A stretch of 64,000 bases of DNA from contig CM049310.1 in the NCBI GenBank assembly GCA_026874595.1, forward strand, positions 432,001-496,000, in the 5' to 3' direction. Below, one piece after another: positions 51,881 through 62,400 of the stretch (position 1 is the first letter of the stretch; every line of letters begins with the position of its first letter). The stretch is from Sipunculus nudus. Taxonomy: Eukaryota > Annelida > Sipuncula > Golfingiida > Sipunculidae. Made by a program: the position numbers and the translations under genes. The notes beneath the pieces were generated by a model, which was given only the letters and a program-made list of their open reading frames with translations, had not been told where the DNA came from and did no database searches.

Positions 51881-52560
51881 GCGTGGTAACAAGGCATCAA
51901 GTTTTCTCTCGACATCGTCTATGGTATACAGATGTTCCGTGGGTGGTGACAAGGCATCAAGTAAGCTCTGGACATCCTCTATGGTATACAGATGTTCCGT
52001 GCGTGGTGTCAAGGCATCAAGTTAGCTCTGGACATCCTCTATGGTATACAGATGTTCCGTGCGTGGTGACAAGGCATCAAGTTAGCTCTGGACATCCTCT
52101 ATGGTATACAGATGTTCCGTGGGTGGTGACAAGGCATCAAGTTAGCTCTCGACATCCGCTATGGTATACAGATGTTCCGTGCGTGGTGACAAGGCATCAA
52201 TTTAGCTCTGGACATCCTCTATGGTATACAGATGTTCCGTGCGTGGTGACAAGGCATCAAGTTAGCTCTGGACATCCTCTATGGTATACAGATGTTCCGT
52301 GCGTGGTGACAAGGCATCAAGTTAGCTCTGGACATCCTCTATGGTATACAGATGTTCCGTGCGTGGTGACAAGGTATCAAGTTAGCTCTGGGCATCCTCT
52401 ATGGTATACAGATGTTCCGTGCGTGGTGACAAGGCATTAAGTTAGCTCTGGACATCCTCTATGGTATACAGATCTTCCGTGCGTGGTTACAAGGCATCAA
52501 GTTAGCTCTCGACATCCTCTATGGTATACAGATGTTCTCTGGGTGGTGACAAGGCATCAA
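51881..52560. repeat. Right-zone module V, partial copy
   Basis: Starts with ggtaacaagg (51,886), gttttctctcg and catcgtct (51,912), gggtgg and agtaagctc like the other modules, but lacks the catgccct monomer and the downstream cctttgcg. It carries ggtgtcaagg (52,006 region) and goes on to caatttagc, aaggtatc and ggttacaagg monomers. It looks recombined. Confidence 0.7.
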
Positions 52561-52740
52561 GTTAGCTCTGGACATCCTCTATGGTATACAGATGTTCCGT
52601 GCGTGGTGACAAGGCAACAAGTTAGCTCTCGATATCCTCTATGGTATACAGATGTTCCGTGCGTGGTGACAAGGCATCAGGTCAGCTCTGGACATCCTCT
52701 AGGGTATACAGATGTTCCGTGCGTGGTGACAAGGCATCAA
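52501..52740. repeat. 240-bp tandem duplication, copy 1
   Basis: Four monomers (ctcgacatcc; ctggacatcc; gcaac with ctcgatatcc; gtcagctctgg with ctaggg) repeated immediately. This copy has gttctctggg and catcaggtcagc. Confidence 0.8.
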
Positions 52741-52980
52741 GTCAGCTCTCGACATCCTCTATGGTATACAGATGTTCTGTGGGTGGTGACAAGGCATCAA
52801 GTTAGCTCTGGACATCCTCTATGGTATACAGATGTTCCGTGCGTGGTGACAAGGCAACAAGTTAGCTCTCGATATCCTCTATGGTATACAGATGTTCCGT
52901 GCGTGGTGACAAGGCATCAAGTCAGCTCTGGACATCCTCTAGGGTATACAGATGTTCCGTGCGTGGTGACAAGGCAACAA
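52741..52980. repeat. 240-bp tandem duplication, copy 2
   Basis: Repeat of the previous four monomers. Its first monomer reads gtcagctctcg, combining the gtcagc mark of the last monomer of copy 1 with the ctcgac of the first: a chimeric junction. The homologous stretch at 59,281-59,520 has only one such set. Confidence 0.8.
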
Positions 52981-53340
52981 GTTAGCTCTGGACATCCTCT
53001 ATGGTATACAGATGTTCCGTGCGTGGTGACAAGGCAACAAGTTTGATTTCGTCATCCTCTATGGTATACAGATGTTCCGTGCGTGGTGACCAGGCAACAA
53101 GTTAGCTCTCGACATCCTCTATGGTATACAGATGTTCCGTGCGTGGTGACAAGGCATCAAGTTAGCTCTGGACATCCTCTATGGTATACAGATGTTCCGT
53201 GCGTGGTGACAAGGCAACAAGTTAGCTCTGGACATCTTCTATGGTATACAGATGTTCCGTGCGTGGTGACAAGGCAACAAGTTAGCTCTGGACATCCTCT
53301 ATGGTATACAGATGTTCCGTGCGTGGTGACAAGGCAACAA
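52741..53340. repeat. 600-bp block also found at 59,281
   Basis: Offset 6,540. Shared rare words are gtttgatttcgtcatcc (53,041/59,581) and catcttct (53,232/59,772). The stretch before it (52,321-52,500) matches at 6,780, the 240-bp difference being the local duplication. Confidence 0.78.
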
Positions 53341-53700
53341 GTTAGCTCTAGATATCCTCTATGGTATACAGATGTTCCGTGCGTGGTGACAAGGCAACAA
53401 GTTAGCTCTCGATATCCTCTATGGTATACAGATGTTCCGTGCATGGTGACAAGGCATCAATTTAGCTCTGGACATCCTCTATGGTATACAGATGTTCCGT
53501 GCGTGGTGACAAGGCAACAAGTTAGCTCTTGATATCCTCTATGGTATACAGATGTTTCGTGCGTGGTGACAAGGCATCAAGTTACCTCTGGACATCCTCT
53601 ATGGTATACAGATGTTCCATGCGTGGTGACAAGGCAGCAAGTTAGCTCTGGACATCCTCTATGGTATACAGATGTTCCGTGCGTGGTGACAAGGCATCAA
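53281..53700. repeat. 420-bp block also found at 60,661
   Basis: Seven monomers at offset 7,380. Shared marks are ctagatatcc, gcatgg plus caatttagc, ctcttgatatcc, gatgtttcg (53,552/60,932), gttacctctgg (53,581/60,961) and ttccatgcg (53,615/60,995). Confidence 0.78.
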
Positions 53701-54140
53701 GTTAGCTCCCGACATCCTCTATGGTATACAGATGTTCCGTGAGTGGTGACAAGGCAACAAGTTAGCTCTCGATATCCTCTATGGTATACAGATGTTCCGT
53801 GAGTGGTGACAAGGCATCAAGTTAGCTCTGGACATCCCCTATGGTATACAGATGTTCCGTGCGTGGTGACAAGGCATCAATTTTTCTCTCGACATCCTCT
53901 ATGGTATACAGATGTTCCGTGGGTGTTGACAAGGCATCAAGTAAGCTCTGGACATCCTCTATGGTATACAGATGTTGCGTGCGTGGTGACAAGGCATCAA
54001 GTTAGCTCTGGACATCCTCTATGGTATACAGATGTTCCTTGCGTGGTGACAAGGCATCAAGTTAGCTCTGGACATCCTCTATGGTATACAGATGTTCCGT
54101 GGGTGGTAACAAGGCTTCAAGTTAGCTCTCGACATCCGCT

Positions 54141-54153
54141 ATGGTATCTGATG
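54141..54153. repeat. 59-bp monomer, tatctgatg variant
   Basis: Reads atggtatctgatg where other copies have atggtatacagatg: aca is replaced by ct. It destroys the gtatac palindrome and occurs once. Confidence 0.9.
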
Positions 54154-54589
54154 TTCCGTGCGTGGTGACAAGGCATCAAGTTAGCTCTGGACATCCTCTA
54201 TGGTATACAGATGTTCCGTGCTTGGTGACAAGGCATCAAGTTAGTTCTGGACATCCTCTATGGTATACAGATGTTCCGTGCGTAGTGACAAGGCATCAAG
54301 TTAGCTCTGGACATCCTCTATGGTATACAGATGTTCCGTGCGTGGTTACAAGGCATCAAGTTAGCTCTCCACATCCTCTATGGTATACAGATGTTCTGTG
54401 GGTGGTGACAAGGCATCAAGTTAGCTCTGGACATCCTCTATGTTATACAGATGTTCCGTGCGTGGTGACAAGGCAACAAGTTAGCTCTCGATATCCTCTA
54501 TGGTATACAGATGTTCCGTGCGTGGTGACAAGGCATCAAGTTAGCTCTCGATATCCGCTATGGTATACAGATGTTCCGTGCGTGGTGAC

Positions 54590-54785
54590 AAGGCAACAAG
54601 TTAGCTTTGGACATCCTCTATGGTATACAGATGTTCCGTGCGTGGTGACAAGGCATCAAGTTAGCTCTGGACATCCTCTATGGTATACAGATGTTCCGTG
54701 CATGGTGACAAGGCATCAATTTAGCTCTGGACATCCTCTATGGTATACAGATGTTCCGTGCGTGGTGACAAGGCAACAAGTTAGC
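54590..54785. repeat. Short local duplication, copy 1
   Basis: Monomer run ttagctttgg, ctggacatcc, gcatgg with caatttagc, gcaac, repeated 360 bp downstream. It continues with ctcttgacatcc. Confidence 0.7.
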
Positions 54786-54949
54786 TCTTGACATCCTCTA
54801 TGGTATACAGATGTTCCGTGCGTAGTGACAAGGCAACAAGTTAGCTCTAGATATCCTCTATGGTATACAGATGTTCCGTGCGTGGTGACAAGGCATCAAG
54901 TCAGCTCTGGACATCCTCTAGGGTATACAGATGTTCCGTGCGTGGTGAC

Positions 54950-55145
54950 AAGGCAACAAGTTAGCTTTGGACATCCTCTATGGTATACAGATGTTCCGTG
55001 CGTGGTGACAAGGCATCAAGTTAGCTCTGGACATCCTCTATGGTATACAGATGTTCCGTGCATGGTGACAAGGCATCAATTTAGCTCTGGACATCCTCTA
55101 TGGTATACAGATGTTCCGTGCGTGGTGACAAGGCAACAAGTTAGC
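54950..55145. repeat. Short local duplication, copy 2
   Basis: Repeat of 54,590-54,785 at offset 360. It continues with ctcgatgtcccc instead of ctcttgacatcc. Confidence 0.7.
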
Positions 55146-56200
55146 TCTCGATGTCCCCTATGGTATACAGATGTTCCGTGCGTGGTGACAAGGCAACAAG
55201 TTAGCTCTTGACATCCTCTATGGTATACAGATGTTCCGTGCGTAGTGACAAGGCAACAAGTTAGCTCTGGACATCCTCTATGGTAAACAGATATTCCGTG
55301 CGTGGTGACCAGGCAACAAGTTAGCTCTAGATATCCTCTATGGTATACAGATGTTCCGTGCGTGGTGACAAGGCAACAAGTTAGCTCTCTATGTCCCCTA
55401 TGGTATACAGATGTTCCGTGCGTGGTGACAAGGCATCAAGATAACTCTGGTCATCCTCTATGGTATACAGATGTTCCGTGCGTGGTGACAAGGCAACAAG
55501 TTAGCTCTCGATATCCTCTATGGTATACAGATGTTCAGTGCGTGGTGACAAGGCATCAAGTTAGCTCTGGACATCCTCTATGGTATACAGATGTTCCGTG
55601 CGTCGTGACAAGGCAGCAAGTTAGCTCTGGACATCCTCTATGGTATACAGATGTTCCGTGCGTGGTGACAAGGCATCAAGTTAGCTCTGGACATCCTCTA
55701 TGGTATACAGATGTTCCGTGAGTGGTGACAAGGCAACAAGTTAGCTCTCGATATCCTCTATGGTATACAGATGTTCCGTGAGTGGTGACAAGGCATCAAG
55801 TTTTCTCTCGACATCCTCTATGGTATACAGATGTTCCGTGGGTGGTGACAAGGCATCAAGTAAGCTCTGGACATCCTCTATGGTATACAGATGTTCCGTG
55901 CGTGGTGACAAGGCATCAAGTTAGCTCTGGACATCCTCTATGGTATACAGATGTTCCGTGCGTGGTGACAAGGCATCAAGTTAGCTCTGGACATCCTCTT
56001 TGGTATACAGATGTTCCGTGGGTGGTGACAAAGCATCAAGTTAGCTCTCGATATCCGCTATGGTATACAGATGTTCCGTGCGTGGTGACAAGGCATCAAG
56101 TTAGCTCTGGACATTCTCTATGGTATACAGATGTTCCGTGCGTGGTGACAAGGCATCAAGTTAGCTCTGGACATCCTCTATGGTATACAGATGTTCCGTG

Positions 56201-57060
56201 CGTGGTAACAAGGCATCAAGTTTTCTCTCGACATCGTCTATGGTATACAGATGTTCCGTGGGTGGTGACAAGGCATCAAGTAAGCTCTGGACATCCTCTA
56301 TGGTATACAGATGTTCCGTGCGTGGTGACAAGGCATCAAGTTAGCTCTGGACATCCTCTATGGTATACAGATGTTCCGTGCGTGGTGACAAGGCATCAAG
56401 TTAGCTCTGGACATGCCCTATGGTATACAGATGTTCCGTGGGTGGTGACAAGGCATCAAGTTAGCTCTCGATATCCGCTATGGTATACAGATGTTCCGTG
56501 CGTGGTGACAAGGCATCAATTTAGCTCTCGACATCCTCTATGGTATACAGATGTTCTCTGGGTGGTGACAAGGCATCAAGTTAGCTCTGGACATCCTCTA
56601 TGGTATACAGATGTTCCGTGCGTGGTGACAAGGCAACAAGTTAGCTCTCGATATCCTCTATGGTATACAGATGTTCCGTGCGTGGTGACAAGGCATCAAG
56701 TCAGCTCTGGACATCCTCTAGGGTATACAGATGTTCCGTGCGTGGTGACAAGGCAACAAGTTAGCTCTGGACATCCTCTATGGTATACAGATGTTCCGTG
56801 CGTGGTGACAAGGCAACAAGTTTGATTTCGACATCCTCTATGGTATACAGATGTTCCGTGCGTGGTGACCAGGCAACAAGTTAGCTCTGGACATCCTCTA
56901 TGGTATACAGATGTTCCGTGCGTGGTGACAAGGCATCAAGTTAGCTCTGGACATCCTCTATGGTATACAGATGTTCCTTTGCGTGGTGACAAGGCAACAA
57001 GTTAGCTCTGGACATCCTCTATGGTATACAGATGTTCCGTGCGTGGTGACAAGGCAACAA
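56201..57060. repeat. Right-zone module V, copy 3
   Basis: Includes catcgtct (56,232), catgccct (56,412), gttctctggg (56,552), tttgatttcg (56,820) and cctttgcg (56,976), at the same spacing as the copies at 47,561 and 49,421. Confidence 0.82.
56976..56983. repeat. cctttgcg insertion, copy 3
   Basis: Same change, offset 6,781 from 50,195, within the 2.7-kb duplicated block. Confidence 0.93.
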
Positions 57061-59280
57061 GTTAGCTTTGGACATCCTCTATGGTATACAGATGTTCCGT
57101 GCGTGGTGACAAGGCAACAAGTTAGCTCTAGATATCCTCTATGGTATACAGATGTTCCGTGCGTGGTGACAAGGCAACAAGTTAGCTCTCGATATCCTCT
57201 ATGGTATACAGATGTTCCGTGCATGGTGACAAGGCATCAATTTAGCTCTGGACATCCTCTATGGTATACAGATGTTCCGTGCGTGGTGACAAGGCAACAA
57301 GTTAGCTCTCGATGTCCCCTATGGTATACAGATGTTCCGTGCGTGGTGACAAGGCATCAAGTTAACTCTGGACATCCTCTATGGTATACAGATGTTCCGT
57401 GCGTGGTGACAAGGCAACAAGTTAGCTCTCGATATCCTCTATGGTATACAGATGTTCAGTGCGTGGTGACAAGGCATCAAGTTAGCTCTGGACATCCTCT
57501 ATGGTATACAGATGTTCCGTGCGTCGTGACAAGGCAGCAAGTTAGCTCTGGACATCCTCTATGGTATACAGATGTTCCGTGCGTGGTGACAAGGCATCAA
57601 GTTAGATCTGGACATCCTCTATGGTATACAGATGTTCCGTGAGTGGTGACAAGGCAACAAGTTAGCTCTTGATATCCTCTATGGTATACAGATGTTCCGT
57701 GAGTGGTGACAAGGCATCAAGTTAGCTCTGGACATCCCCTATGGTATACAGATGTTCCGTGCGTGGTGACAAGGCATCAAGTTTTCTCTCGACATCCTCT
57801 ATGGTATACAGATGTTCCGTGGGTGGTGACAAGGCATCAAGTAAGCTCTGGACATCCTCTATGGTATACAGATGTTCCGTGCGTGGTGAAAAGGCATCAA
57901 GTTAGCTCTGGACATCCTCTATGGTATACAGATGTTCCGTGGGTGGTGACAAGGCATCAAGTTAGCTCTGGACATCCTCTTTGGTATACAGATGTTCCGT
58001 GGGTGGTGACAAAGCATCAAGTTAGCTCTCGATATCCGCTATGGTATACAGATGTTCCGTGCGTGGTGACAAGGCATCAAGTTAGCTCTGGACATCCTCT
58101 ATGGTATACAGATGTTCCGTGCTTGGTGACAAGGCATCAAGTTAGCTCTGGACATCCTCTATGGTATACAGATGTTCCGTGCGTGGTGACAAGGCAACAA
58201 GTTAGCTCTCGATATCCTCTATGGTGTACAGATGTTCCGTGCGTGGTGACAAGGCATCAAGTTAGCTCTGGACATCCTCTATGGTATACAGATGTTCCGT
58301 GCGTGGTGACACGGCATCAAGTTAGCTCTCGACATCCTCTATGGTATACAGATGTTCCGTGCGTGGTGACAAGGCAACAAGTTAGCTCTCGATATCCTCT
58401 ATGGTATACAGATGTTCCGTGCGTGGTGACAAGACATCAAGTTAGCTCTGGACATCCTCTATGGTATACAGATGTTCCGTGCGTGGTGACAAGGCAACAA
58501 GTTAGCTCTAGATATCCTCTATGGTATACAGATGTTCCGTGCGTGGTGACAAGGCAACAAGTTAGCTCTCGATATCCTCTATGGTATACAGATGTTCCGT
58601 GCATGGTGACAAGGCATCAAGTTAGCTCTCGATATCCGCTATGGTATACAGATGTTCCGTGCGTAGTGACAAGGCATCAAGTTAGCTCTGGACATCCTCT
58701 ATGGTATACAGATGTTCCGTGCTTGGTGACAAGGCATCAAGTTAGCTCTGGACATCCTCTATGGTATACAGATGTTCCGTGCGTGGTGACAAGGCAACAA
58801 GTTAGCTCTCGATATCCTCTATGGTGTACAGATGTTCCGTGCGTGGTGACAAGGCATCAAGTTAGCTCTGGACATCCTCTATGGTATACAGATGTTCCGT
58901 GCGTGGTGACAAGGCATCAAGTTAGCTCTCGACATCCTCTATGGTATACAGATGTTCCGTGCGTGGTGACAAGGCAACAAGTTAGCTCTCGATATCCTCT
59001 ATGGTATACAGATGTTCCGTGCGTGGTGACAAGGCATCAAGTTAGCTCTGGACATCCTCTATGGTATACAGATGTTCCGTGCGTGGTGACAAGGCATCAA
59101 GTTAGCTCTGGACATCCTCTATGGTATACAGATATTCCGTGCGTGGTGACAAGGTATCAAGTTAGCTCTGGACATCCTCTATGGTATACAGATGTTCCGT
59201 GCGTGGTGACAAGGCATCAAGTTAGCTCTGGACATCCTCTATGGTATACAGATCTTCCGTGCGTGGTTACAAGGCATAAA

Positions 59281-59880
59281 GTTAGCTCTCGACATCCTCT
59301 ATGGTATACAGATGTTCTGTGGGTGGTGACAAGGCATCAAGTTAGCTCTGGACATCCTCTATGGTATACAGATGTTCCGTGCGTGGTGACAAGGCAACAA
59401 GTTAGCTCTCGATATCCTCTATGGTATACAGATGTTCCGTGCGTGGTGACAAGGCATCAAGTCAGCTCTGGACATCCTCTAGGGTATACAGATGTTCCGT
59501 GCGTGGTGACAAGGCAACAAGTTAGCTCTGGACATCCTCTATGGTATACAGATGTTCCGTGCGTGGTGACAAGGCAACAAGTTTGATTTCGTCATCCTCT
59601 ATGGTATACAGATGTTCCGTGCGTGGTGACCAGGCAACAAGTTAGCTCTCGACATCCTCTATGGTATACAGATGTTCCGTGCGTGGTGACAAGGCATCAA
59701 GTTAGCTCTGGACATCCTCTATGGTATACAGATGTTCCGTGCGTGGTGACAAGGCAACAAGTTAGCTCTGGACATCTTCTATGGTATACAGATGTTCCGT
59801 GCGTGGTGACAAGGCAACAAGTTAGCTCTGGACATCCTCTATGGTATACAGATGTTCCGTGCGTGGTGACAAGGCAACAA
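59281..59880. repeat. 600-bp block, second copy
   Basis: Partner of 52,741-53,340. The preceding monomer has the private aaggcataaag (59,272 region) and shares cagatcttcc (59,249) with 52,469. Confidence 0.78.
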
Positions 59881-60660
59881 GTTAGCTTTGGACATCCTCT
59901 ATGGTATACAGATGTTCCGTGCGTGGTGACAAGGCAACAAGTTAGCTCTAGATATCCTCTATGGTATACAGATGTTCCGTGCGTGGTGACAAGGCAACAA
60001 GTTAGCTCTCGATATCCTCTATGGTATACAGATGTTCCGTGCATGGTGACAAGGCATCAATTTAGCTCTGGACATCCTCTATGGTATACAGATGTTCCGT
60101 GCGTGGTGACAAGGCAACAAGTTAGCTCTCGATGTCCCCTATGGTATACAGATGTTCCGTGCGTGGTGACAAGGCATCAAGTTAACTCTGGACATCCTCT
60201 ATGGTATACAGATGTTCCGTGCGTGGTGACAAGGCAACAAGTTAGCTCTCGATATCCTCTATGGTATACAGATGTTCAGTGCGTGGTGACAAGGCATCAA
60301 GTTAGCTCTGGACATCCTCTATGGTATACAGATGTTCCGTGCGTCGTGACAAGGCAGCAAGTTAGCTCTGGACATCCTCTATGGTATACAGATGTTCCGT
60401 GCGTGGTGACAAGGCATCAAGTTAGATCTGGACATCCTCTATGGTATACAGATGTTCCGTGAGTGGTGACAAGGCAACAAGTTAGCTCTTGATATCCTCT
60501 ATGGTATACAGATGTTCCGTGAGTGGTGACAAGGCATCAAGTTAGCTCTGGACATCCCCTATGGTATACAGATGTTCCGTGCGTGGTGACAAGGCATCAA
60601 GTTTTCTCTCGACATCCTCTATGGTATACAGATGTTCCGTGCGTGGTGACAAGGCAACAA

Positions 60661-61080
60661 GTTAGCTCTGGACATCCTCTATGGTATACAGATGTTCCGT
60701 GCGTGGTGACAAGGCAACAAGTTAGCTCTAGATATCCTCTATGGTATACAGATGTTCCGTGCGTGGTGACAAGGCAACAAGTTAGCTCTCGATATCCTCT
60801 ATGGTATACAGATGTTCCGTGCATGGTGACAAGGCATCAATTTAGCTCTGGACATCCTCTATGGTATACAGATGTTCCGTGCGTGGTGACAAGGCAACAA
60901 GTTAGCTCTTGATATCCTCTATGGTATACAGATGTTTCGTGCGTGGTGACAAGGCATCAAGTTACCTCTGGACATCCTCTATGGTATACAGATGTTCCAT
61001 GCGTGGTGACAAGGCAGCAAGTTAGCTCTGGACATCCTCTATGGTATACAGATGTTCCGTGCGTGGTGACAAGGCATCAA
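60661..61080. repeat. 420-bp block, second copy
   Basis: Partner of 53,281-53,700. It is entered from a gttttctctcg monomer (60,601) that elsewhere precedes gggtgg and agtaagctc, so this is a rearranged junction. Confidence 0.76.
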
Positions 61081-61540
61081 GTTAGCTCTCGATATCCTCT
61101 ATGGTATACAGATGTTCAGTGCGTGGTGACAAGGCATCAAGTTAGCTCTGGACATCCTCTATGGTATACAGATGTTCCGTGCGTCGTGACAAGGCAGCAA
61201 GTTAGCTCTGGACATCCTCTATGGTATACAGATGTTCCGTGCGTGGTGACAAGGCATCAAGTTAGATCTGGACATCCTCTATGGTATACAGATGTTCCGT
61301 GAGTGGTGACAAGGCATCAAGTTAGCTCTGGACATCCTCTATGGTATACAGATGTTCCGTGGGTGGTGACAAGGCATCAAGTTAGCTCTCGATATCCGCT
61401 ATGGTATACAGATGTTCCGTGCGTGGTGACAAGGCATCAAGTTAGCTCTGGACATTCTCTATGGTATACAGATGTTCCGTGCGTGGTGACAAGGCATCAA
61501 GTTAGCTCTGGACATCCTCTATGGTATACAGATGTTCCGT

Positions 61541-62400
61541 GCGTGGTAACAAGGCATCAAGTTTTCTCTCGACATCGTCTATGGTATACAGATGTTCCGT
61601 GGGTGGTGACAAGGCATCAAGTAAGCTCTGGACATCCTCTATGGTATACAGATGTTCCGTGCGTGGTGACAAGGCATCAAGTTAGCTCTGGACATCCTCT
61701 ATGGTATACAGATGTTCCGTGCGTGGTGACAAGGCATCAAGTTAGCTCTGGACATGCCCTATGGTATACAGATGTTCCGTGGGTGGTGACAAGGCATCAA
61801 GTTAGCTCTCGATATCCGCTATGGTATACAGATGTTCCGTGCGTGGTGACAAGGCATCAATTTAGCTCTCGACATCCTCTATGGTATACAGATGTTCTCT
61901 GGGTGGTGACAAGGCATCAAGTTAGCTCTGGACATCCTCTATGGTATACAGATGTTCCGTGCGTGGTGACAAGGCAACAAGTTAGCTCTCGATATCCTCT
62001 ATGGTATACAGATGTTCCGTGCGTGGTGACAAGGCATCAAGTCAGCTCTGGACATCCTCTAGGGTATACAGATGTTCCGTGCGTGGTGACAAGGCAACAA
62101 GTTAGCTCTGGACATCCTCTATGGTATACAGATGTTCCGTGCGTGGTGACAAGGCAACAAGTTTGATTTCGACATCCTCTATGGTATACAGATGTTCCGT
62201 GCGTGGTGACCAGGCAACAAGTTAGCTCTGGACATCCTCTATGGTATACAGATGTTCCGTGCGTGGTGACAAGGCATCAAGTTAGCTCTGGACATCCTCT
62301 ATGGTATACAGATGTTCCTTTGCGTGGTGACAAGGCAACAAGTTAGCTCTGGACATCCTCTATGGTATACAGATGTTCCGTGCGTGGTGACAAGGCAACA
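61541..62400. repeat. Right-zone module V, copy 4
   Basis: Includes catcgtct (61,572), catgccct (61,752), gttctctggg (61,892), tttgatttcg (62,161) and cctttgcg (62,317), at the same spacing as the other complete copies. It lies in the 5,341-bp-offset duplication. Confidence 0.82.
62317..62324. repeat. cctttgcg insertion, copy 4
   Basis: Same change, offset 5,341 from 56,976, within the 2.6-kb duplicated block. Confidence 0.93.

Larger units (their letters stand above)
55211..57900. repeat. 2.7-kb duplicated block, copy 2
   Basis: Partner of 48,430-51,120. It has ggtgac, gggtgg, aaggcatc and gttcagtgcg where copy 1 has its private changes, and its own cattctct at 56,112. Six differences were seen by eye. 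Confidence 0.83.
56041..58610. repeat. 2.6-kb duplicated block, copy 1
   Basis: Matches 61,382-63,951 at offset 5,341. Shared rare words are cattctct (56,112/61,453), ggtgaaaagg (57,886/63,227), cctctttgg (57,975/63,316) and gacacggc (58,308/63,649). Confidence 0.83.
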
